A stretch of DNA of 9,970 nucleotides from JBBQZL01 sp038207745 (GTDB taxonomy: Bacteria > Actinomycetota > Thermoleophilia > Solirubrobacterales > 70-9): NCBI GenBank assembly GCA_038207745.1, contig JBBQZL010000097.1, positions 1 to 9,970 on the forward strand, written 5' to 3'. Both the position numbers and the translations under genes were made by a program. This document shows, piece after piece, positions 1 to 6,235 of this stretch. Below the pieces are notes generated by a model. That model made no database searches, was not told the origin of the DNA, and was given only the letters and a program-made list of their open reading frames with translations. The stretch's first letter is position 1, and each line of letters opens with the position of its first letter.

Positions 1-387
1 GGAGGTGCCGACGCGTCGCGTCGCGGCCCCGGTCGCCCGCGTGGATCGTCCTCAGGCGGCCCCAAGCGCGGATCGGGACGCGGCGGAAAGCGCAGGCGCA
101 AGGGCGGAACCAGAGCTGAACAGGCGCTCAAGGTGATTGACGGTAATCCCGGAATCTCCGCATCGGCGATCGCCGAGCAGCTCTCTATCAAGCCGAATTA
201 CATGTACCGCGTGCTTGCAGAGCTCGAAGGCGAGGGCAGGATCCGCAAGGACGGCCGGCAGTACTTCCCGTCGGGAAGCTCGAGCGAAAGCGACTCCGGG
301 CACACGGAGGCACCGACCCAGGTCGAGGAAGCTCCCGCAGCCACAACCGAGGCGCCCTCCAACCCATTCGGCAGCCGCGGCCTCTAG
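1..387 (+). CDS. Winged-helix DNA-binding protein with Gly/Arg-rich basic region (5' truncated)
   Basis: The frame is open from the first base of the window to a TAG at 385-387, so only the C-terminal 128 residues are visible and the true start lies upstream. Visible residues 1-38 are a low-complexity Gly/Arg/Ser/Lys stretch that includes an AT-hook-like PGRPRG (10-15) and a KRRRK cluster (30-34). Residues 39-90 read as a winged helix-turn-helix: AEQALKVI helix, then SASAIAEQLSI, the recognition-helix-like KPNYMYRVLAELE, and a GRIRKDGRQYF wing. Residues 91-128 are an acidic Ser/Glu/Thr/Pro tail. I infer a chromosomal DNA-binding protein, either a regulator or nucleoid-associated. The wing and helix pattern resembles MarR/TrmB-like winged helices, but no target can be named. 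An internal GTG at 133 could start a short version, yet the upstream frame has the same coherent basic composition, so I treat the whole as one gene. Confidence 0.72.
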   Translation, partial: GGADASRRGPGRPRGSSSGGPKRGSGRGGKRRRKGGTRAEQALKVIDGNPGISASAIAEQLSIKPNYMYRVLAELEGEGRIRKDGRQYFPSGSSSESDSGHTEAPTQVEEAPAATTEAPSNPFGSRGL

Positions 388-421
388 GCCCAGGCAGTTT
401 CCTGGCAGCCTGACCCGCCGA

Positions 422-454
422 CCCGGCCCAAGGATGCAAACTTCTTGGGCCGGG
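422..454. terminator. Strong hairpin between convergent genes, likely bidirectional terminator
   Basis: Bases 422-432 (CCCGGCCCAAG) pair perfectly with 444-454 (CTTGGGCCGGG). A G-T wobble (433/443) and an A-T pair (434/442) extend the stem to 13 bp around a 7-base loop. It lies between the stop of the winged-helix gene (387) and the stop of mdh on the other strand (528), where a shared terminator would sit. There is no U-tract on either side, so it is not a canonical intrinsic terminator; GC-rich actinobacteria often have hairpins of this type. A weaker 5-bp hairpin (390-394 with 401-405) lies just before it. Confidence 0.6.
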
Positions 455-527
455 GCAAGGCCGGGCGGTGCCACGGTGCGGCCGACGGCGCCCCTGAGAC
501 AACCGGCGCCGGCGCTGCGATCGGTGC

Positions 528-1517
528 CTACGGCACCAGCCCGAGCGCTCTGACAGCCTCGCGCTCTTCGACCAGCTCGTTGGCGCTCGCGTCGATCCGC
601 GTCCGCGAGAACTCGTTGACATCGAGTCCCTGGACGATCTTCCATTCGCCGTTCTCACAGGTGCAGGGGAAGCTCGAGACGATCCCCTCGGGTACTGCGT
701 AGGAACCGTCCGACGGGACCGACATCGAAGTCCAGTCACCATCCGGCGTGCCGAGCACCCAGTCGTGGATGTGAGAAAGGGCAGCGTTTGCAGCAGACGC
801 CGCACTCGAGGCACCGCGTGCGTCAATAACCTCGGCGCCGCGCTTGGCCACGCGGGGGATGAACTCCTCGGCGATCCATACCTCATCGTCGACGGCGTCC
901 CATGCGCTCTCACCGTTGATCAGCGCATTGGTGATGTCCGGATACTGGGTGGTCGAGTGGTTTCCCCAGACGGTCATATGCGTGATCGCATCGACCGGAA
1001 GCTGCAGCTTGTTGGCGAGTTGCGCGATCGCCCGGTTGTGGTCCAGGCGTGTCATCGCGTTGAATCGCTCGCGCGGAACGTCCGGCGCGTTGCTCATCGC
1101 GATCAGGCAGTTGGTGTTGGCTGGGTTGCCGACGACGAGGATCTTGATGTCATCCGCGGCGCCGGCGTTGATCGCCTCACCCTGCGGCTTGAAGATCCCG
1201 CCGTTCGCCTCGAGCAGATCGGAGCGCTCCATGCCGGGACCTCGGGGCCGGGCACCGACAAGCATGCCGACATTGGCTCCATCGAACGCGGATTTGGGGT
1301 CATCGAAGATCTCGATCTTCGAGAGCGTTGGGAATGCACAATCGACGAGCTCCATTGCGGTTCCCTCGGCAGCCTTGACGGCGGCCGGGATCTCGAGCAG
1401 ACGCAGGTCGACCTTGGTATCGGGCCCGAGCATCTGGCCGCTGGCGATGCGGAAGAGGAGCGCGTAGCCGATCTGCCCGGCGGCGCCGGTGACTGTGACC
1501 TTGACTGGGGTGCTCAC
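528..1517 (-). CDS. mdh: Malate dehydrogenase (NAD-dependent, TCA cycle)
   Basis: This is a 329-residue cytosolic enzyme that interconverts malate and oxaloacetate with NAD. The Rossmann motif GAAGQIG is at residues 11-17. An acidic residue in LLEIP (E42) at the end of the second strand favours NAD over NADP. Substrate arginines are R92 and R98 in ARPRGPGMER, and R162 in RLDHNR. The catalytic pair is D159 and H187 (WGNHS). VGNPANTN at 129-136 is the usual Asn-containing loop. Length and motifs match the roughly 330-residue LDH-like MDH group that resembles eukaryotic cytosolic MDH, not the 312-residue E. coli type. The frame extends upstream to 1586, but the GTG at 1515-1517 gives the family-typical N-terminus and has AGGAGA ten bases upstream. 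The gene lies 40 bases downstream of icd on the same strand and is probably co-transcribed with it. No key residue is missing. Confidence 0.96.
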   Translation of the reverse strand: MSTPVKVTVTGAAGQIGYALLFRIASGQMLGPDTKVDLRLLEIPAAVKAAEGTAMELVDCAFPTLSKIEIFDDPKSAFDGANVGMLVGARPRGPGMERSDLLEANGGIFKPQGEAINAGAADDIKILVVGNPANTNCLIAMSNAPDVPRERFNAMTRLDHNRAIAQLANKLQLPVDAITHMTVWGNHSTTQYPDITNALINGESAWDAVDDEVWIAEEFIPRVAKRGAEVIDARGASSAASAANAALSHIHDWVLGTPDGDWTSMSVPSDGSYAVPEGIVSSFPCTCENGEWKIVQGLDVNEFSRTRIDASANELVEEREAVRALGLVP

Positions 1518-1527
1518 GGAAATCTTG

Positions 1528-1533
1528 TCTCCT
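1528..1533 (-). promoter_or_regulatory. Ribosome binding site supporting the GTG start of mdh
   Basis: On the minus strand this reads AGGAGA, ten bases before the GTG at 1517. It lies in the short icd-mdh gap and decides for this GTG over the upstream ATG at 1586, which would overlap the end of icd and add a family-atypical N-terminal extension. Confidence 0.7.
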
Positions 1534-1557
1534 AGCTGGTGATTGGGGATTGAAACG

Positions 1558-2772
1558 CTAAGCCATCGCCTTCTGGAGATTCTCATCCAGTGAGGCCAGG
1601 AACTCCTGGGTGGTCTGGTAATCCTGATCAGGTCCGACGAGCAGCGCCAGGTCCTTGGTCATCTTGCCGCTCTCGACCGTCTCGACGCATACCCGCTCGA
1701 GAGTCTCGGCGAACTCGGTCACCTCTGGAGTCTCGTCCATGCGCCCTCGTGCAGCGAGGCCACGGGTCCAGGCAAAGATCGAGGCGATCGGATTGGTCGA
1801 AGTCGGGTTGCCCTTTTGGTGTTCGCGATAGTGGCGGGTGACGGTCCCATGCGCAGCCTCGGCTTCGACGGTCTTTCCGTCGGGAGTCATAAGCACGCTG
1901 GTCATCAGGCCGAGTGAGCCGAAACCCTGGGCGACGGTGTCGGATTGGACGTCACCGTCGTAGTTCTTGCAGGCCCAGAGGTAGCCGCCCTCCCACTTCA
2001 TCGCCGAGGCGACCATGTCGTCGATCAGCCGGTGCTCGTAGGTGATGCCGGCAGCCTCGAAGTCTGCCTTGAACTCGGCCTCGAACACCTCCTCGAAGAG
2101 ATCCTTGAAGCGACCGTCGTAGCGCTTCATGATCGTGTTCTTGGTCGAGAGGTAGACCGGGTAGCCACGCTCGAGGCCATACCTCATCGAGGCGCGTGCA
2201 AAGTCGCGGATCGAGTCATCGAGGTTGTACATCGCCATCGCCACGCCGCTGCCGGGGAAGTCGTAGACCTCGAGCTCGATCGGCTCGGACTGATCGGCGG
2301 GAGTGAAGGTGAGCGTCAACTTGCCCTCACCCGGTACAACGAGGTCAGTCGCCCGGTACTGGTCCCCGAAGGCATGACGTCCGATCACGATCGGCTTGGT
2401 CCAGCCCGGAACCAGCCGCGGAACATTGGAAATCACAATCGGCTCGCGAAAGATGACGCCGCCGAGGATGTTGCGGATCGTGCCGTTCGGCGATCGATAC
2501 ATCTCCTTGAGCCCGAACTCCTCGACCCTGGCCTCATCGGGCGTGATCGTCGCGCACTTGACGCCGACCCCGTGCTCCTTGATCGCGTTTGCCGCGTCAA
2601 CGGTGATCTGGTCACCGGTCGCGTCACGACTCTCGATGCTGAGATCGAAGTACCGGAGATCGAGATCCAGATAGGGCAGGATCAACTGCTCCTTGATGAA
2701 GGCCCAGATGATCCGGGTCATCTCGTCGCCGTCGAGCTCGACGATCGGATTGGAGACTTTGATCTTCGCCAC
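1558..2772 (-). CDS. icd: NADP-dependent isocitrate dehydrogenase (eukaryotic-like dimeric type)
   Basis: This 404-residue enzyme oxidises isocitrate to 2-oxoglutarate and CO2, reducing NADP, in the TCA cycle. It belongs to the class of human IDH1 and mycobacterial ICD1, not the E. coli class. GDEMTRIIW is at residues 15-23. Substrate and metal residues fall at positions matching human IDH1 as I recall it: K72, T75 and T77 in KCATIT; S94, N96 and R100 in SPNGTIR; R109; and R132 in GRHAFGDQYRATD. Further on are STKNTIMKRYDGRFKD, the metal-binding stretch RLIDDMVA, KNYDGDVQSD, and the NADP loop EAAHGTVTRH. The frame runs open to 3153, into the neighbouring gene. The GTG at 2770-2772 gives the normal N-terminus and has GAAGGGG ten bases upstream. 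It is the first gene of an icd-mdh unit and is transcribed divergently from the aidB-like gene. Confidence 0.96.
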   Translation of the reverse strand: MAKIKVSNPIVELDGDEMTRIIWAFIKEQLILPYLDLDLRYFDLSIESRDATGDQITVDAANAIKEHGVGVKCATITPDEARVEEFGLKEMYRSPNGTIRNILGGVIFREPIVISNVPRLVPGWTKPIVIGRHAFGDQYRATDLVVPGEGKLTLTFTPADQSEPIELEVYDFPGSGVAMAMYNLDDSIRDFARASMRYGLERGYPVYLSTKNTIMKRYDGRFKDLFEEVFEAEFKADFEAAGITYEHRLIDDMVASAMKWEGGYLWACKNYDGDVQSDTVAQGFGSLGLMTSVLMTPDGKTVEAEAAHGTVTRHYREHQKGNPTSTNPIASIFAWTRGLAARGRMDETPEVTEFAETLERVCVETVESGKMTKDLALLVGPDQDYQTTQEFLASLDENLQKAMA

Positions 2773-2916
2773 GTTCTTGTTGCCCCTTCGTTCTTGGTTG
2801 CCCGACTGCGGAGATGGCGATGCTATCGGCGGCGGTGCGGCGGCGCAGGCGAGGCTGGCGGGCGATCGGGGGCGACGCATCAGCGCGGGCGTGCGGTGTT
2901 TGGCATGATCCCGGCC
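2773..2916. promoter_or_regulatory. Divergent promoter region between icd and the aidB-like gene
   Basis: These 144 bases separate two divergent gene starts, so promoters for both should lie here. The region is very GC-rich. The only AT-leaning spot is GATGCTATCG at 2819-2828. It reads TAGCAT on the minus strand (a possible -10 for icd) and TGCTATCGG on the plus strand (a possible extended -10). No convincing -35 box accompanies either, so the exact sites are not assigned. Confidence 0.3.
2783..2789 (-). promoter_or_regulatory. Ribosome binding site supporting the GTG start of icd
   Basis: The minus strand reads GAAGGGG, ten bases before the GTG at 2772. It supports this start over the extra 127 open codons upstream, which overlap the divergent neighbour and look like no known IDH extension. 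Confidence 0.6.
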
Positions 2917-4581
2917 ATGGAGACAATGCGCAGCGTCGAGATCGTGAAGACTCACGAGGTCTTCAACCAATCGCTTCCCCTGGAGGGCTACAACGCCTTC
3001 GAGCAGGACCCGGCACTTGTTGAGGCGCTGCGCCGAGAAGGGGGCGGCTGGGCCGAGGGACGCGCCGCCGAACTCGGAGCGATAACCGGTTCCGCGCAGG
3101 TGATCCGCTGGGGCTTCGACGCCAACGAGAAGCCACCCGTGCTCCACACCCACGACCGCTTTGGGAACAGGATCGACGAGGTCGAGTTCGACAGCTCATG
3201 GCACAGTCTCATGCGGCTCGGGATGCAGCACGGTCTCCACTCACTCCCGTGGCGCGAACCCGGGGTCGGCGCCAACGTCGCCCGGGCCGCGATGTTCATG
3301 CTCCTCACCCACGCCGAGGCCGGGGTCGGATGCCCGCTCTCGATGACCTACTCGGCGATTCCGGCGCTTCGGATGCAGCCCGGGATCGCTGCCGAGTGGG
3401 AACCGCGCTTCACATCTCTCAATTACGACGAGCGCTTCATCCCGGCTTCTGAGAAGTCAGGTGCGCTGTGCGGGATGGCGATGACCGAGAAGCAGGGCGG
3501 GTCCGACGTCCGCGCCAACTCCACGATCGCGCGACCGCTGAACGGTGGAGGACCCGGAGCCGAATACGAGCTGACCGGGCACAAATGGTTCTGTTCGGCA
3601 CCGATGTGCGACGCGTTTCTGGTCCTCGCGCAGGCCGATGGCGGACTCTCCTGCTTCCTGCTCCCCCGCTGGACACCAGATGGAGAACGGAACAACTTCC
3701 AGATCCAGCGGCTCAAGAACAAGCTCGGCAACCGCTCGAATGCATCGGGCGAGATCGAGTTCCACGGCACCTGGGCCCAGATGGTCGGTGAGGAGGGGCG
3801 CGGAGTCCCGACGATCATCGAGATGGTCAGCCGGACCCGCCTTGACTGCACGATCGGCGCCGCCGCCGGTATGCGGGCAGGCACCGCGGAGGCGACCTTC
3901 CACGCCTCGCGTCGCTCGGCCTTCGGGAAGGTGCTCAATGAGCAACCGCTGATGCAAAACGTCCTGGCCGACCTCTGCATCGAGTCCGAGGCGGCGACGA
4001 TCTCGGCGATGCGCCTCGCGCGCACCTTCGATTCGGAGGATGAAAGCCTCCTCAGTCGGCTTGCGACGCCGGTTCTCAAGTACTGGATCTGCAAGCGTGC
4101 CCCGGCACACGCGCTCGAGAGCCTTGAGTGCTTCGGCGGCAACGGCTATGTCGAGGAGACCGGGATGCCGCGGCTGTTCCGCGAGAGCCCGGTCACCTCA
4201 ATCTGGGAGGGCTCGGGAAACGTGCAGTGTCTCGATGTGCTCCGGGCGATGGTCAAGAGCCCGGACTCGGTGGACGCCTTCTTCGCCGAGATTGGCGAGG
4301 CCGCCGGTGTAAACGCGGATCTCGATGCGCAGGTCAAGCGGGTGCAAGATGAGCTTGCGGGCGACGTCACAACGCTTGAGTCACGGGCCCGCAGTGTCGT
4401 CGAGGGAATGGCCCTGGTGCTCCAGGGCTCTCTCGTCGTCCGTTACGCCGACCCCGCGGTAGCCGACGCCTTCTGCGCCTCGAGGCTCGGCGGAGACTGG
4501 GGCCGGGCCTTCGGGACCCTCCCCGCCGGCACAGACTTCAACCGCATCATCGAGCGCCACACTCCGGCCCTGTCCAACTAG
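2917..4581 (+). CDS. aidB: AidB-family acyl-CoA dehydrogenase
   Basis: A 554-residue FAD protein, clearly closest in pattern to E. coli AidB (541 residues), which is induced by alkylating agents, binds DNA and has weak isovaleryl-CoA dehydrogenase activity. Shared signatures include THEVFNQSLPL near the N-terminus and MTEKQGGSDV at 189-198. Others are HKWF (222-225) leading into AQADGGLSCFLLPR, and KLGNRSNAS ending near 277. The IWEGSGN motif has the candidate catalytic base E431. The C-terminal region after residue 450, which in AidB forms the DNA-binding part, is present in full. The frame is open upstream through the antisense of icd, which is a GC artefact. In-frame ATGs lie at 2905, 2917 and 2926, and none has a good Shine-Dalgarno. 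I chose 2917, but 2926 (MRSVEIVKTHEVFNQ) fits AidB length best. Function could be branched-chain acyl-CoA metabolism or alkylation-stress protection, and the sequence alone does not decide. Confidence 0.88.
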   Translation: METMRSVEIVKTHEVFNQSLPLEGYNAFEQDPALVEALRREGGGWAEGRAAELGAITGSAQVIRWGFDANEKPPVLHTHDRFGNRIDEVEFDSSWHSLMRLGMQHGLHSLPWREPGVGANVARAAMFMLLTHAEAGVGCPLSMTYSAIPALRMQPGIAAEWEPRFTSLNYDERFIPASEKSGALCGMAMTEKQGGSDVRANSTIARPLNGGGPGAEYELTGHKWFCSAPMCDAFLVLAQADGGLSCFLLPRWTPDGERNNFQIQRLKNKLGNRSNASGEIEFHGTWAQMVGEEGRGVPTIIEMVSRTRLDCTIGAAAGMRAGTAEATFHASRRSAFGKVLNEQPLMQNVLADLCIESEAATISAMRLARTFDSEDESLLSRLATPVLKYWICKRAPAHALESLECFGGNGYVEETGMPRLFRESPVTSIWEGSGNVQCLDVLRAMVKSPDSVDAFFAEIGEAAGVNADLDAQVKRVQDELAGDVTTLESRARSVVEGMALVLQGSLVVRYADPAVADAFCASRLGGDWGRAFGTLPAGTDFNRIIERHTPALSN

Positions 4582-4588
4582 CCGCAGC

Positions 4589-4625
4589 CACGGGTCCAGC
4601 CGCCGCGCCGAAACCGGCTGCCGTG
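4589..4625 (+). terminator. Possible terminator hairpin after the aidB-like gene
   Basis: CACGG (4589-4593) pairs with CCGTG (4621-4625), and CAGCCG (4597-4602) pairs with CGGCTG (4615-4620). This makes an 11-bp stem with a three-base bulge and a 12-base loop, starting eight bases after the stop codon. No T-run follows. Further on, a weak 4-bp hairpin (4662-4665 with 4672-4675) precedes GGTTTT. The rest of the 127-base convergent gap shows nothing else. Confidence 0.4.
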
Positions 4626-4708
4626 TCAGGGACCTGCTGGCCGAAAGATGGGGCGACAAGTCCACCGCACTGTGGGGTTTTCGCGCCGGTTGGAGTGGCC
4701 GCGAGTAT

Positions 4709-5149
4709 CTACTCCCAGTTTCGCCCGCCGGAAGCCGGGCGCTCCATGATCAGATCCGTGGGGCGATCGAAACCGAATCGCCTGTAGAAATCGCCGGCGT
4801 CTCGAGTCCCGAGCAGCCATCGCAACCCGGCGTGGGGTCCGTTGTCCACTGCCTCCCTGACCAGCTCGATGCCCAGGCCCTTGCCCCGGTGGTCCTCGAG
4901 CACGAAGACATCGCAAAGGTAGGCGAAGACCACATCGTCGGTGACAACGCGGCAGAAGCCAACCAATGTGCCACCATCGTCATAGAGGCCGATCACGCGG
5001 TCGGCCTCGCGGATCGTCTTGACGATCACCTGCCGCGGTCGCCCCTTCGACCAGTACGCGATCTCTCCGAGATAGGTGCAGACCACGTCCACGTCGATCC
5101 GGGCGGGATCGTCGTCAAGCACATATCCCTCGTCGAGCATGCGTTTCAT
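4709..5149 (-). CDS. GNAT-family N-acetyltransferase
   Basis: A 146-residue soluble single-domain GNAT protein that would transfer an acetyl group from acetyl-CoA to an amine; the substrate is unknown. The fold order is visible: an N-terminal strand and helix (residues 18-35), then strands around RVIGLYDDGGTLVGFCRVV (51-69). The central strand is FAYLCDVFVLEDHR. The pyrophosphate-binding motif RGKGLG at 88-93 fits Q/RxxGxG/A and leads into helix IELVREAV. GTRDAGDFYRRFGF at 114-127 is the typical C-terminal helix and strand, with Y122 where the general-acid Tyr usually sits. The ATG at 5149 was chosen; an ATG three codons later (5140) is possible, and a weak GGGAAG lies upstream of the first. 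The gene faces the aidB-like gene tail to tail and is divergent from the lipoprotein gene. Confidence 0.88.
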   Translation of the reverse strand: MKRMLDEGYVLDDDPARIDVDVVCTYLGEIAYWSKGRPRQVIVKTIREADRVIGLYDDGGTLVGFCRVVTDDVVFAYLCDVFVLEDHRGKGLGIELVREAVDNGPHAGLRWLLGTRDAGDFYRRFGFDRPTDLIMERPASGGRNWE

Positions 5150-5166
5150 CGGCTGTAGCTTCCCAC

Positions 5167-5176
5167 CACCCGGGTG
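5167..5176. promoter_or_regulatory. 10-bp perfect palindrome in a divergent spacer, possible operator
   Basis: CACCCGGGTG is a perfect 10-bp inverted repeat. It sits in the 51-base spacer between the start of the acetyltransferase gene (minus) and the lipoprotein gene (plus). Its place between two gene starts would suit a dimeric repressor site. Short GC palindromes are common by chance in such DNA, so this is a candidate only. Confidence 0.25.
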
Positions 5177-5188
5177 AGCGCGATCCGT

Positions 5189-5194
5189 AGGGTG
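5189..5194 (+). promoter_or_regulatory. Ribosome binding site deciding the lipoprotein start
   Basis: AGGGTG lies six bases before the ATG at 5201. It favours that start over the in-frame GTG at 5174, which would put nine extra residues ahead of the natural MRR signal-peptide start. Confidence 0.6.
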
Positions 5195-5200
5195 ACAGCG

Positions 5201-6214
5201 ATGCGACGACCCTTGAACCTGCTCCTGGTGCTCGCAACGCTTCGCGTGCCGGCGGCGCTCTGCGCGATGGCAGCGCTCTGCGCCCTGGCCGCCGGTTGCG
5301 GATCCTCTGGCTCCGGGTCGGGTGTCGGCGGATCGGCGAAGTCGCTGGCAGCGCGGATACCTCCCAACGGGCCTGGTGGGCTCGCGGCCATGGACCTTGA
5401 TGCCGCGCGCTCCGCGCTCGGGTTGCCGGATGGCTTCGACCCGGTGAAGGGCAGCGGGGATTCCGGAGACGCCGGGCGGCGGTTTGCGCTCGACGCGGCC
5501 CAGGTGATCCCCTACCTGAGTGGCTTCTCCGAGCTGCCGCTGCGCACCGCGATCGACCTGTCGCGCGTCAGCTCGGCCGCGTCGAATGGATTTCCCTCGA
5601 AGATCGGGGTCCTGGCCATGGAGACGAGCCAGCCCTTCAGCGAGATTTCAGATCAGCTTGGCGGACTGGGATACAAGCTCGAGGGCGGCCTCTGGCACTC
5701 CAACAAGGGCTTTCTCGCCGTGGTCTACAAGTTCGTCGGCGAGTCCGACGGTGTCGTCGCGCTGGCGAACACCCGCAAGGATGTCGAGCAGGCCCTCTCG
5801 GGTGACGACACTGGAGCGGACGATCCAAGGCTTCAGATGCTCGAGTCGGTCGGCGGTCCGGCCGCCGCGACGCTGGTCCCCAAGGGCGACGGAATTCCGG
5901 GGTGCGCCCGGGCGATGGCGATCGGTGACCAGATGAAGGACGGCGCCGGAACGCTCGCGATCACGGTCAACGGAGATGCCAACCCGGCTGACCTGCTGCT
6001 CGGACGTGGGTCAACCCAGACCCCTCCGGGGGAGGTACCGGTGTTCAGCCCGACGGTGAGCTTCCGGCTCGGGGATCCGAGTGCGGACGGGGAATCGCTC
6101 CAAGTCCCCTTCACATACCCACTCGCCGAGCGCGGCAGTCCCATCGGTCTGCTGCTGACCCCGAACTCTTTCGATGCCGCCTACAAATGCGGCCAGGACC
6201 CGGGCCGGACCTAG
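5201..6214 (+). CDS. Putative secreted lipoprotein of unknown function
   Basis: A 337-residue protein with a clear export signal: MRR at the start, a hydrophobic core from about residue 5 to 30, then LAAGC with C33 as the likely lipidated cysteine. The -3 position is Ala instead of the preferred Leu, a tolerated variant. A Gly/Ser linker (about 34-45) tethers the mature domain to the outer face of the membrane. The mature part has only two more cysteines, C235 and C330, which could form a disulfide. The sequence alternates hydrophobic and polar strands (KIGVLAMETSQ, GFLAVVYKFVG, TVSFRLGD), suggesting a mostly beta/alpha globular domain. I see no catalytic motif and do not recognise the family. 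The gene is divergent from the acetyltransferase and ends 21 bases from the convergent M28 peptidase gene, so it is probably transcribed alone. Confidence 0.8.
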   Translation: MRRPLNLLLVLATLRVPAALCAMAALCALAAGCGSSGSGSGVGGSAKSLAARIPPNGPGGLAAMDLDAARSALGLPDGFDPVKGSGDSGDAGRRFALDAAQVIPYLSGFSELPLRTAIDLSRVSSAASNGFPSKIGVLAMETSQPFSEISDQLGGLGYKLEGGLWHSNKGFLAVVYKFVGESDGVVALANTRKDVEQALSGDDTGADDPRLQMLESVGGPAAATLVPKGDGIPGCARAMAIGDQMKDGAGTLAITVNGDANPADLLLGRGSTQTPPGEVPVFSPTVSFRLGDPSADGESLQVPFTYPLAERGSPIGLLLTPNSFDAAYKCGQDPGRT

Positions 6215-6235
6215 CGACCCTGACGGCCGCGGTCA

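Noticed and set aside
765..1535. Plus-strand open frames antisense to mdh
   Set aside because: mdh on the other strand has all catalytic motifs; the antisense translations have no recognisable domain and no ribosome-binding site.
1945..2904. Long plus-strand open frame antisense to icd, continuous with the aidB-like gene
   Set aside because: It would add about 320 residues to an AidB-like protein that is already full length. The translation is the reverse reading of conserved icd codons, a common artefact in GC-rich DNA.
2773..3153. 127-codon upstream extension of the icd frame
   Set aside because: It overlaps the coding start of the divergent gene, has no family counterpart, and the GTG at 2772 has a ribosome-binding site and the standard N-terminus.
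4832..5158. Plus-strand 108-residue frame overlapping the acetyltransferase gene
   Set aside because: The GNAT motif RGKGLG and the full fold are on the minus strand; the plus-strand frame is its shadow.
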